Positions 1 to 7,292 of a stretch of 10,230 nt of DNA are shown piece after piece. The notes under the pieces were generated by a model, which was not told the DNA's origin, searched no databases, and was given only the letters and a program-made list of their open reading frames with translations. This DNA comes from JBDNJM01 sp041687755. Its GTDB lineage: Bacteria > Planctomycetota > UBA1135 > GCA-002686595. The position numbers were made by a program, and so were the translations under genes. The DNA is taken from contig JBDNJM010000076.1 in NCBI GenBank assembly GCA_041687755.1, forward strand, positions 1 to 10,230. The letters run 5' to 3'. Within the stretch, counting starts at the first letter, position 1. Each line of letters opens with the position of its first letter.

Positions 1-104
1 AGCAAGCACCGCAGCGCTGGAGCGCGGAGACCAGAGACTGGAGCTGGATCGAGCAGGTCGTGCTCAACCCGCAGTCTGAATTCAGAGAGGTCATGGCCGG
101 CTGA
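1..104 (+). CDS. C-terminal end of an unidentified protein (5' truncated by window edge)
   Basis: The frame whose first full codon starts at 3 is open to the TGA at 102-104. It encodes 33 residues (QAPQRWSAE... ending ...SEFREVMAG) with three Trp and a mixed-charge, helix-like composition. About four fifths of its third codon positions are G or C, as expected for a real gene here, whereas the other + frame I translated gives Ser/Arg-rich peptides. I do not recognise the family, and too little is present to assign one. The next gene starts 61 bp downstream behind its own promoter-like sequence, so the two are probably transcribed separately. Confidence 0.55.
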   Translation, partial: QAPQRWSAETRDWSWIEQVVLNPQSEFREVMAG

Positions 105-128
105 GCAAGTAAACGTGCGGCAACTACC

Positions 129-156
129 TTGACACCCATCGCCTCTAGACTGCAAT
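129..156 (+). promoter_or_regulatory. Sigma70-type promoter giving a near-leaderless transcript
   Basis: A perfect -35 box TTGACA at 129-134 is followed by a 16-nt spacer and TGCAAT at 151-156 (4 of 6 matches to TATAAT). A transcript starting about 7 nt after the -10 box would begin at about 163, only some 3 nt before the ATG at 166. The mRNA would then be leaderless or nearly so, which agrees with the absence of any Shine-Dalgarno sequence before 166. The box assignments are read from sequence; activity is inferred. Confidence 0.5.
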
Positions 157-165
157 CTCGCTGAA

Positions 166-605
166 ATGAAAAAGCTGACACTTGTGCTCACGGCACTGGC
201 CGCGTCTATCGTCACACTCACTCTAATCGCCCAAGTCGGCGGGGGGGATCCAACCCTGGAGGCCTGCCCGACAACGACGAAGGTACCTTCACTTACTGCT
301 GCACCGTTGGCGATCTGGCAAACGAAGGCAATGGAGACCCCTCTTTCGAGCTGGATGGCACGACGCCCACGGGGAAGCTCAAGCCGACGGGGGTGACCGT
401 GGACGGGAACCCCGTCGCTGCTTCGGGGTACACGCTGAGCAACATGGGGGCGAATGGCTGGAGCTCAGCCCCAGGGATAACCTTGCTCCCTTCGCCCCAA
501 GGGCCTGGAGCCCCGGTCGAAGGCACGGTGATTTGCGTGAGCGGTGTGACATGGAAGGGCAACCAGCACTTCTCTGACAACGATTGCGAGCGCTACACCT
601 GGTAG
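166..605 (+). pseudogene. Small secreted protein, frameshifted in a G7 tract
   Basis: The ATG at 166 starts a clear signal peptide: MKKL, then a hydrophobic stretch to about residue 22. Frame 1 loses coherence at the run of seven Gs at 241-247 and ends at 396 in Arg/Ser-rich sequence. The next frame is open from 165 to the TAG at 603-605 and reads as a normal secreted protein from about 246: NPGGLPDNDEGTFTYCC, then GDLANEGNGDPSFELDG, then a Cys-containing C-terminus ending DCERYTW. That frame has no ATG, GTG or TTG suited to be a start before 393, so both parts belong to one gene of about 147 residues with four Cys. One extra G would restore it. I do not recognise the family. Real mutation, phase variation or sequencing error are all possible. 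Confidence 0.65.
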
Positions 606-623
606 AATTTGATCTCGGTCTTA

Positions 624-657
624 CGCCTCGCGCTCGCTCGCGCGGGGCGCGAGGGCG
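624..657 (+). terminator. Strong GC hairpin between secreted-protein gene and membrane-protein gene
   Basis: CCTCGCGC at 626-633 pairs perfectly with GCGCGAGG at 647-654, leaving a 13-nt loop. Two further pairs form across a one-base bulge (624-625 with 656-657). It lies about 20 nt after the stop at 605 and has no U-tract. It may attenuate or terminate transcription, or protect the 3' end of the upstream mRNA. It also argues that translation of the next gene begins after it, at 699 rather than at the earlier TTG at 609. Confidence 0.35.
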
Positions 658-698
658 ATACAGGTGCTGGCGAACGGGGCCCCCTTCCAGGAATTGAA

Positions 699-2627
699 TT
701 GAATCTGCGATACACGCTAGCAGCCCTCACACTGGTTGCGATGACTTGTGTCGTTGTGATCGCCAGGCGCCCGCCCGCCGGCGGCAGTGGGGTCGTTCCT
801 AATTCGTCAAGTTCTGCCGTCGAGTCAGGTGCACGGGCTCCGCGCTCAAGCCCTGGTGCGGACCTGGTCGGGACTCCGCGCGAGATGAGCCAGGACCGAT
901 CGAGTGCGGCCGTTGCGTCGACCGAGGATGCCGTGCCTGTCGTCAGCAGCACTGGTCTCTCGCTGGAGTCCGCCAGTTACTCCCTCGACGGCGGTTCGTC
1001 CTGGATAGCTATGGCCGCTGGGGAGGGGCGTACCATTGCTATGCCAAGGCCTGTGAAGTCCGCGCTTGTGAAGGCCAGGTTTCACCAAACTAAGGAAGTC
1101 TTCCGGGATGCAACACTGGCTACGCTCGAGCCGCTAGTGTCACTGCAGATTGCTTCGGCGAAAGTGGCTGGTTTTGGCGCCCCCGTATTCGCCGAGCCTT
1201 TCGCGGGAGCCCTCCGCGATAAGGCGACCATTGAGGAGACCGAGGGGCGCCTTGTTGTGCTCTTGGAGGCCGATTGGTGGGAGCAATATGCTAGTGGCAG
1301 TACGGCGGTGCCTCTTCGGGTTCCGCTGCTCGGGGGCTGGCAAGCCTGGATTGAATGGAGACCGCGTGCCGGGGCTCAGGACTCTCTAGACCTCAGTACG
1401 GCTCCATTCGCTGAAGTCCCTCGCACACCTCTCGTCGTTTATCACCCAGACGAGGAGGGGGAGGCAGCCAAGGGCGTCTGGACGACCACGGTTGCTCGCA
1501 AGGAGAAGACGACGCCGGAGGGCTTGAAGCAAATCTCCGATAGGGTCCTATACGATTGGGGTAGCGTGGCCTTCGTTGAAGAGGGAGCGTCCGCCACGAG
1601 GTCAACTGAGGGGGGGGCGGGGCTTCTCTCATTTGAATATTGCATCCTTGGGGACGTCTACGTGATCACCTCAGTCAATCCCGGCGCAAACCTCCTCGCA
1701 TCGCTGGAGCACCTGCACGACGGTTCGGTGGCCCGGTTGCAGACCCTGGAGAACCGGACTGCGGGACTTGAGCTCGTTGATATCCTCAGCGGGGAGCCCC
1801 TGGCGGGGCTAGAGGCCACGGTAGAGCTCCTCTTTGATGATCAAGAGTGCTCGCGCCTGCTCTGCGCCTGGAATCACGTTTGGCTCGGAACCGCGGATCT
1901 TGAGGGAGTCGTCTCGCCTCCTTTTGGGGCTAGGGTGCCGCCAGTGCACGCTGGGACCGATTTACTCCCCGACATCCTCGGGGTGCGCGTGAAGGTCGCA
2001 GGCTACGGGGATCTTCTGGATTGGTTTCCCCAGCCGATCCGCCCGTCGGGATCTAAGCAGCTGGTCACTCTAGGGCTGACGCCGACATCGGCGGCCTTTC
2101 CGCTTACGGCGCAGCCTGCATCTGGCGAGCTCGCTCCTGAGAAGGGAGCCAGGTGGCAGATATGCCTCGGACTCCCGGATGGTGACACGTCGGTTGGTGA
2201 TGGGGAGGTCGTCCAATACCCAAACTCTACGAGTGCATTCGTGGCTCCCAGCAAAGGCAGTGGGGTCTCCCTGGAAGCAGCTATCGACTCGGGTGCCGAG
2301 CGTGCAGTCCTCCGCTCTGCCAGCGGAGCGTTGAGGTACTTCCGAAGAGCTGGCGGTAGATGGCTGGAAGCTGACGCTCTCTCAACTTCGTTCGCGTTCA
2401 GCCTTCCCAGCGGCGATTCTGGCGCGGCAGTCCCCTCACTATTCGTTCTGTGGGAGGGAGTTGAGTTAGACCTTGGCTGCGCGATAACGCAGAGAGGTTC
2501 CTTGTGGACGCTTCGCCTACCCGTGGATGGACCGAACGCAGTCTTTCTTCGGAGTGATCCCGATCTAGAGGGGCTGCCCGTAGTTCGAGAGCTGACTCTC
2601 CTTCAGGGGGCCACGATCCCCCTCTAG
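699..2627 (+). CDS. Single-pass membrane-anchored protein of unknown function
   Basis: I do not recognise this family. From the TTG at 699 the product is 642 residues. It starts NLRY and has one hydrophobic helix at about residues 5-22 (TLAALTLVAMTCVVVIA), followed by Arg-Arg and a roughly 60-residue Ser/Pro/Gly-rich linker. This looks like an uncleaved N-terminal anchor carrying a large, mostly beta, few-cysteine extracytoplasmic region. A stretch near residues 365-395 (GLELVDILSGEPLAGLEATVELL) resembles carboxypeptidase-regulatory or Ig-like segments of large planctomycete surface proteins, but only weakly. The start at 699 is chosen because AGGA at 689-692 sits 6 nt before it and it places the helix at the very N-terminus. 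A TTG at 609 would add 30 Arg/Gly-rich residues encoded across a strong hairpin. The gene follows the secreted-protein gene in the same direction. A G8 run at 1610-1617 inside it leaves the frame intact. Confidence 0.75.
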   Translation: MNLRYTLAALTLVAMTCVVVIARRPPAGGSGVVPNSSSSAVESGARAPRSSPGADLVGTPREMSQDRSSAAVASTEDAVPVVSSTGLSLESASYSLDGGSSWIAMAAGEGRTIAMPRPVKSALVKARFHQTKEVFRDATLATLEPLVSLQIASAKVAGFGAPVFAEPFAGALRDKATIEETEGRLVVLLEADWWEQYASGSTAVPLRVPLLGGWQAWIEWRPRAGAQDSLDLSTAPFAEVPRTPLVVYHPDEEGEAAKGVWTTTVARKEKTTPEGLKQISDRVLYDWGSVAFVEEGASATRSTEGGAGLLSFEYCILGDVYVITSVNPGANLLASLEHLHDGSVARLQTLENRTAGLELVDILSGEPLAGLEATVELLFDDQECSRLLCAWNHVWLGTADLEGVVSPPFGARVPPVHAGTDLLPDILGVRVKVAGYGDLLDWFPQPIRPSGSKQLVTLGLTPTSAAFPLTAQPASGELAPEKGARWQICLGLPDGDTSVGDGEVVQYPNSTSAFVAPSKGSGVSLEAAIDSGAERAVLRSASGALRYFRRAGGRWLEADALSTSFAFSLPSGDSGAAVPSLFVLWEGVELDLGCAITQRGSLWTLRLPVDGPNAVFLRSDPDLEGLPVVRELTLLQGATIPL

Positions 2628-2864
2628 TTCGGAGGTGTCGGGGTCCCGGCGCCTGTGATCTCCCAGGTTCTGCCTCTGGCGGCAAGCCAGGTGAGCGGGG
2701 ATCAGCTGAGGCGCTTCTCAAGAAGGCGTGCCGCTGTCGTGGGGGAGCGCGAAGCGTGAGACCGAGGGCTAGCGGGCGCTTGTGCGCCGGGGAAGTACGG
2801 GGAAGTACGGGGAAGTACGGAGCCAGGAACGATGCACGCTTGACTGTGCAGTTTCGTGCCAGGC
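2628..2864. other. Spacer between convergent genes, with small hairpins and a tandem repeat
   Basis: This spacer contains no gene. A hairpin CTGGC-GGCAA-GCCAG lies at 2676-2690. A second, GGCGC-TTGT-GCGCC, lies at 2775-2788, directly before the tandem repeat. TGCAC at 2833-2837 and GTGCA at 2846-2850 can pair just beyond the end of the - strand gene. None has a T-tract, so they are only weak terminator candidates for the two converging transcripts. The start of the spacer (GTCGGGG at 2637, plus the 2676-2690 hairpin) faintly resembles the direct-repeat element found at 7871 and 9927. Confidence 0.4.
2789..2820 (+). repeat. Three-copy 10-bp tandem repeat (unit GGGGAAGTAC)
   Basis: Three perfect, directly adjacent copies of GGGGAAGTAC occupy 2789-2818, followed by a partial GG. 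The exact identity of the copies implies recent slippage expansion. The repeat is intergenic, immediately after the 2775-2788 hairpin, and far too short in period to be a CRISPR. A function such as binding-site multimerisation cannot be shown. Confidence 0.9.
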
Positions 2865-4268
2865 TTATTTAGGGAGGTGTCGGATTCGAGCGGAGTGCGA
2901 ACTCGCGCCGAAATTCTGGACTGGCCAGTTTCCGGACGACTGCAAGTACTGAGTTGCTTCCGCGTGCTCGTTGAACTCGAGTAGATTGCCTACCTTCTCG
3001 GTCAGCACGACGCGCACCCCCTCAGGCTCCGCGAAGAAGAACTCCTTCCTGCTGTTGACCTGATTCAGAGCTCGGGTGGCGAACTGCCGATGGAGTTCGA
3101 TTTCGATCGTGACGGCGTCCTCGGTGAAGAAGAGGGCGTGCACGTCGAAGGGGAAGGCGACGGAGGCCCCGCTGAGTTCTTGGATCCGGTCTTGGGGCTC
3201 TAGGCGGCGAGTCAGACCGATCTTGACGACGCCGGGGCCAAAGGCGCCGCGGTTCGAGATGACGTAGACGTAGCCGGCGCGGATGTTGGCGGCTCGGAAA
3301 TCGTTCTGGGTGATGGCTTCGTCGAGCGCCTCGAGGCGGGTTTGGAGGTCCGCGTCCTCTTCGCCCGACTGCTGTAGCGCTGCGAGGGCGTTCTCGATGT
3401 GGGCGCGCTCTTTGTCGAGGCGGGCGCGCTCTTCGGCCAGCTCTTTCTCGACGCGACGCTCTTCGCGGAGGCGGGCGCGTTCTTCTCGGGCGGCTTCGCG
3501 CTCCTCCTGCTTCTTCATCAGCCAGTCCGCGGTGAGTTCGATCTCGGCGAGGCGGAGGTCGTGGAACTCGTCGGAGATTTTCATCTCCATCAGCTTGCCG
3601 AGGCGGGCGATGGCGGTGCGGGAGGCCTCCAGGCTTTTCTTGGCGGTGACGACGTTGCCGGCCTTTAGGGTGCGGATGCTGTTGTCGGCTTCGGCGTTGT
3701 AGGCGCGGAGCATCAGCTTGGAGAGGTCCGCGGTCATCTTGCGGCCCTTCGCCAGGGAGTTGTCGAAGGTGAAGGTGCTGGACTTGTGGATGGCTTGGCG
3801 AGCCTTGACGAGGTCGGCTTGGGCGCTGCTGATTGCACTGAGGCGGTCCTTGTAGGCGGCGGCGTTCTCTAGGGGGTGGTGGTAGCGGTAGATGCCGACC
3901 TCTTGGAGGACCTTGTCGTCGTCTAAGGGGACCGTTTCGTCCGGGTCGGTCTGCGCTGAGGCGAGCTCGGTGCGGAGGCGGTGGTTCTCGGCTCGCAGGG
4001 CCTCGAGCTCTGGCTGGCCGCTGTCTGTCGGTGGGGCTGACTGGGTGGGTTGTGGAGCTGAGGGCGTGGGCAGTGCGCCTGTGTGTTCCGAGGTGGCCGC
4101 GGGCTCGGGGGCTTCCGCGGGCTCTTCGGCGATGGGCAGCCAGAGGGTCCAGCCGGGCGGCGGGGCGGGCCACGAGGGGTCCGGTTGCCATCCGGCGGGC
4201 GGTTGCCAGCCTTCGGGGGGCTTGGGCCAGCCCCGGGGAGGGTTGAAGCGTTTGGGGGGCTCGCTCAC
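2865..4268 (-). CDS. DUF4041-like / GIY-YIG (T5orf172-type) nuclease with Pro/Trp-rich N-terminus
   Basis: The 467-residue product starts at the GTG at 4268-4266, which overlaps the upstream stop as GTGA. Residues 8-43 are a Pro-Trp repeat (GW..PP.GW..PP.GW..DPSW, with W14, W21, W27, W33, W40 and W43), a module common at the N-terminus of actinobacterial proteins. A Pro/Ala linker follows to about 85. The DUF4041-like region runs from about 115 to 250, beginning LQEVGIYRYHHPLENA. A charged coiled coil covers about 250-320. Residues 331-412 form a GIY-YIG fold of the T5orf172 kind: GYVYVISN (332-339) supplies the two Tyr-containing motifs, then KIGLTRR (349-355), Glu389 in TIEIELHR (387-394) as the likely metal ligand, and N405 with KEFFF. 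The active site therefore looks complete. From memory, DUF4041 plus GIY-YIG is the architecture of the anti-phage nuclease SNIPE, which cuts incoming phage DNA at the membrane. This protein has no membrane helix. A defence role is inferred. Confidence 0.85.
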   Translation of the reverse strand: MSEPPKRFNPPRGWPKPPEGWQPPAGWQPDPSWPAPPPGWTLWLPIAEEPAEAPEPAATSEHTGALPTPSAPQPTQSAPPTDSGQPELEALRAENHRLRTELASAQTDPDETVPLDDDKVLQEVGIYRYHHPLENAAAYKDRLSAISSAQADLVKARQAIHKSSTFTFDNSLAKGRKMTADLSKLMLRAYNAEADNSIRTLKAGNVVTAKKSLEASRTAIARLGKLMEMKISDEFHDLRLAEIELTADWLMKKQEEREAAREERARLREERRVEKELAEERARLDKERAHIENALAALQQSGEEDADLQTRLEALDEAITQNDFRAANIRAGYVYVISNRGAFGPGVVKIGLTRRLEPQDRIQELSGASVAFPFDVHALFFTEDAVTIEIELHRQFATRALNQVNSRKEFFFAEPEGVRVVLTEKVGNLLEFNEHAEATQYLQSSGNWPVQNFGASSHSARIRHLPK

Positions 4269-5587
4269 GAGCGGCGCACTCCGCCGATGGTGGCCGGGAC
4301 TCGGCCGAGGGGGTTCTTGGAGACCGAGGCGCCGAGGTGGGCGAGGGTCGCGGAGGGGACGACGGCGGACAGGTCGAACGTGATGAAGGTGTCGCGGTCG
4401 GCGGCTGTGGCGACGAAGGGGACGTAGGTGTTGAGGCCGGTGGCGGGGTCGAGGGTCTCGGTGCCGACTTCCAGCGAGATGGACTTGATCAGGCCGCGGC
4501 GGTCGGCTTCGAAGATCTCGTGGAGGGTGCGGAGGGAGACCTGGTTGACGGCTTCGCTGTAGCGATCCTTGCGGGCCTCTTGGGTGAGGGCGGTGCTGGT
4601 GATCTCGTCGGAGGCCTTCGTGTACTTGTAGGCCTTGATCCCGGGGACGGTGTCGGGGGGAGGGACGAGGACGCGAAGTTGGAGCTCGGCGGTGGTGGGC
4701 TCGAAGTTGGGCTGGTGCTCAACCTGAAACTCGTCGGGGTAGGCGGAGTTCGAGAGGACGATCGAGACGTACTCCTGGACGGCTTCGGTGTCGCCGTAGC
4801 CGAGGTTGGTGTGGAGTTGGTCGATCGAGGCGTTGTGCTCGGCGGCTTCGAAGTCGCGCTGGGAGCACTCCTTCGCGTATTGGTCTCGAGCCTTTGCCAG
4901 CGCGGCGGTGCGCTTGGCTTCCGCGGCGGCGTGCCCATCCGCGGCCCGCTGGTCCTGCTGGCGGATCTGGTCGACCCTGTCGTTCCACTCGCGGAGCTTC
5001 TCCTCGTGTGCGGCGGTGGCCTGCTCGAGTGCTCGGGCGGCCTTCTTCTTGCGACCCAGGAAGCCCTTCACGGGCTCGGGGTCGACGAACTTGGGTTCGT
5101 TGGGGAGGGGAAGGTTTCTGGCGGCCAGAGTGGGGGTTTCCAGGTCCGGGCGGTCGAACGGGGGGTGGTCGGGGGTGGCTCGGAGCGAGTCCAGATCGAC
5201 GTAGTCGTCGACGTCCAGGGTGGCGACGAGGAGCGAGTCGATGGCGTCGAAGGTCTCGGCAAGTCCCGCGTTCTTCTCCTGGACGGTGGCCTCCATGGTG
5301 GCGAGGTGGGCGGCCTTCGCCTGCTTCTCCAACTCCTTGCGCTCGCGCTCCGCTTCCTTCTCCAGGCGCTTGCGCTCGCTCTCCTTGGCGCGCTCCAACT
5401 GCTTCTGGAGGGTCTCGGCGGCCTTCTGGGCGGCGGCGATGGCCTTCTCTTCAGAGGCTAGGGCCTTGACGACCTGCCGCATGGTTTGTTCATGCTCGCG
5501 GGCGGCGGCTCGTTTGCGGCGGTCGGCGTCGCGTTGGGCGAGTTTGGCTTGGTGATTGAGTTCGGCAAAGAATCCGCGGCGGGCCAT
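4265..5587 (-). CDS. Coiled-coil protein resembling the N-terminal part of actinobacterial restriction-system proteins
   Basis: From the ATG at 5587-5585 the product is 440 residues beginning MARRGFFAELNHQAK. Residues 10-105 are a long Lys/Glu/Arg/Ala coiled coil. A conserved-looking block follows at 118-150 (SLLVATLDVDDYVDLDSLR, HPPFDRPDLE). A short basic stretch at 176-184 (LGRKKKAAR) leads into a second coiled coil to about 255. The C-terminal globular part (260-440) contains TLHEIFEADRRG and LAHLGASVSKNPLG. From memory this matches the body of actinobacterial proteins annotated 'restriction endonuclease' or 'restriction system protein', which in some cases carry a C-terminal Mrr-type nuclease. 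No nuclease motif or transmembrane helix is present here. An in-frame ATG at 5677 would add 30 Pro/Arg-rich residues, but the 5587 start matches the family's usual N-terminus; neither has a Shine-Dalgarno sequence. Its stop overlaps the nuclease start by 4 nt, so the two proteins probably act together as scaffold or sensor and nuclease. Confidence 0.8.
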   Translation of the reverse strand: MARRGFFAELNHQAKLAQRDADRRKRAAAREHEQTMRQVVKALASEEKAIAAAQKAAETLQKQLERAKESERKRLEKEAERERKELEKQAKAAHLATMEATVQEKNAGLAETFDAIDSLLVATLDVDDYVDLDSLRATPDHPPFDRPDLETPTLAARNLPLPNEPKFVDPEPVKGFLGRKKKAARALEQATAAHEEKLREWNDRVDQIRQQDQRAADGHAAAEAKRTAALAKARDQYAKECSQRDFEAAEHNASIDQLHTNLGYGDTEAVQEYVSIVLSNSAYPDEFQVEHQPNFEPTTAELQLRVLVPPPDTVPGIKAYKYTKASDEITSTALTQEARKDRYSEAVNQVSLRTLHEIFEADRRGLIKSISLEVGTETLDPATGLNTYVPFVATAADRDTFITFDLSAVVPSATLAHLGASVSKNPLGRVPATIGGVRRS

Positions 5588-6464
5588 GACGGGGAGTGGG
5601 GAGGGAGGGCGGCGAAAGGCCCTACCTGGACGGGAGCTTGGAGGGCTAGTTACGGGGGGGGGAGTGAAGGGCTCCATTTGCCATGGCCGGCCGCGTTCAG
5701 CGCGAATGCACGACGTTGATAGCGGCGGGGCTCATGGGGCCTGGCGCACGGGTAGACACCACCCCTCCATTCCCAACGTTTTTTTGAGCAACACGGCTCC
5801 GAATTCTCCTCGAAGACCCGTGCATGCTGCTGGGTTCTAGCGATCCACGCTCGGGAGGCACGCGGGACTGCTCTCGGAGCAGCACCTCGCAATGGCTGCC
5901 GAGAAGGGCTCCTGAGCTGCACAAGCGCCCGCAAGGAAGGCTATTGGGACGTGCTGGGACGTATCCGAGCGATCTGTGAAAAGGCTCAACGAGTCAAGGA
6001 CCTGACGGCCGCCGCGAGGTGGTCGTCTCGGTTCCTGAGCTGCGTGCATGGAGGTCGCTCCCCATACGCGCAGGCACCTGTCCGCAGCGTGATTGAGCGC
6101 TCTTGGTTCGGCGGCACGAGGGGGTCGGTCCGATCGGGGCTGCCATCAGGAACTCGAGGCCACTGCCTCGGTCTGGGGCGGGGAGGTGTCGCGGTCGGTG
6201 AACGCTCAGGGCCCCGATCGCGCGGGTCGAGACGTCCTCGTTGGAGTGGCCCAAGCGCGGGAGCTGCGGCTGCTCGCCCGGGAATCGTGACTGGAGTGCA
6301 ACCATTCCGCTGAGGGAAGGTCTCAGGGGCATGGGGGGTGAAGTCACGAGAGCAATCTGCGGAGTCGAGGGAGTCGAAGTGCTGTCGGCGGTGAGGCGTG
6401 ATCGGCTGGGCCCTGCGATGGAGGTCGCTTGCCGCTCAGACGTGCGGTCTGCGAGGCTGACCCG
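5588..6464. other. Gene-poor region upstream of the nuclease operon
   Basis: I find no convincing gene here. Frames are open in places, but the translations are Arg/Ser/Gly/Pro-rich with no family signature. The - strand operon promoter should lie at its left end. An A7 tract on the - strand (T7 at about 5780-5786) could be an upstream element, but no convincing -35/-10 pair follows. An inverted repeat CTGCTC-TCG-GAGCAG lies at 5868-5882. The octamer TGGGACGT occurs twice exactly one helical turn apart, at 5945-5952 and 5955-5962. The stretch could be decayed coding sequence. Confidence 0.4.
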
Positions 6465-7292
6465 ATGAGTCGGAAGCGTGGCAGTTGGCGGGATGCCGCA
6501 GCCCTGCACTTGGGCTGGGTCTCGGGCGCTGCGAGTTTGCTGGCGCCGGGTCAGACCGTGCGGAGCGGAGTTGCGTGTCGGCGTCGACCTGGGGGGAGGC
6601 TCTGCAGCGGATGGATCGTGATCGAAAGGGAGGCTCCCGGGGATCGGGCGGCCTGGAGGTGCGAGGCGTGCGGGGACTCGGGCGTGGCCGATGGCCTCTT
6701 GTCCGAGGGAGCGCAGGCGAGTGGAGAGCGGAAGGGGAAGCGGGGTTCGGACGGGGCCGGGTTAGCCAAGTGGGCGGCGGGGGATGGGGACTTGGGGATC
6801 TTCCGTGTCGAGTGGGCTGCGCTGCGCAAGGCACTGCGTTCGGAGAGAGTCGGGCCGCAGGAGCTGGGGCTGTTGCTGGCGGGGCGCGGGGTGCCCAGGA
6901 CGCGGGAGGTGCGGATCGCAATGGGCGTGGGCGAGGCGGTCGAGTTGCTGGCGCGGCTGCGGGGGTTGCGGCTGGGGTGGTTCGGGGAGCCCCATGCAGG
7001 GGTCGGTGATCTCGCCGTGCAGATCGAGGGGCAACTCGGAGAGGCTGGCGCTGCGGATGCCGAGGGGCCGGTCGGTGCGGGTGCGGACGCGAATCATGGC
7101 CGCGCAGGCCGCCTGTCGCCGGGGCCAGGTAGCGGTGGCGCGGGGAGCGCACTGAGGGTCAGCGGGCGCGGCAGCGATAGGGATGCTGGGCTGGCCGGAG
7201 CCGCAGGTGGTCGGGGGGAGGCGAGGTGCACGGAAATCGAAGGAGGCACGGGATCCGCGGGCGGGCTCGGCGATGCGGGGTTGGCGCGCATC
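6465..7292 (+). CDS. Open frame with possible four-Cys zinc ribbon, leading into the pRiA4b ORF-3 domain (uncertain)
   Basis: The frame starting at the ATG at 6465 (MSRKRGSW) has no stop until after the pRiA4b ORF-3 domain begins. Residues 36-75 carry Cys38-X8-Cys47 (CRRRPGGRLC) and Cys66-X2-Cys69 in WRCEACGDSGV. This layout recalls the 'C..CGDEGVI' zinc-ribbon-like motif of short bacterial hypothetical proteins. Residues 112-172 (FRVEWAALRKAL, VGEAVELLARLRGLRL) look like amphipathic helices. From about residue 190 to 275 the translation becomes Gly/Ala-rich low complexity, as expected of non-coding GC-rich DNA. The first part may therefore be a separate degraded gene, or the whole may be the N-terminus of one fusion protein. 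The frame alone is weak evidence at this GC content. Confidence 0.3.

Noticed and set aside
609..698. Earlier TTG start at 609 for the membrane protein
   Set aside because: It has no Shine-Dalgarno sequence, would translate a strong hairpin, and would push the membrane helix inward with an Arg/Gly-rich extension. TTG at 699 has AGGA 6 nt upstream.
2789..2820. CRISPR-like repeat
   Set aside because: The units are 10 bp and directly adjacent with no spacers.
3022..4191. Long - strand frame overlapping the nuclease gene
   Set aside because: The translation is almost entirely Arg/Pro with no fold-like pattern, and it is out of frame with the GIY-YIG gene.
4337..5461. Long + strand open frame opposite the coiled-coil gene
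   Set aside because: Its Gly/Leu/Val-rich translation is the antisense of a Lys/Glu/Ala-rich coiled coil at high GC. The - strand frame has the coherent domains, so this is a shadow.
5945..5962. TGGGACGT pair one helical turn apart as an operator
   Set aside because: Only two octamer copies, with no nearby regulator gene or promoter; kept only as a note on the gene-poor region.
6170..6290. A - strand 'LGHSNEDVSTRAI' stretch resembling the tyrosine-recombinase LGH motif
   Set aside because: Neither the flanking sequence nor a downstream catalytic Tyr block matches; a single short resemblance in a GC-rich frame is likely chance.
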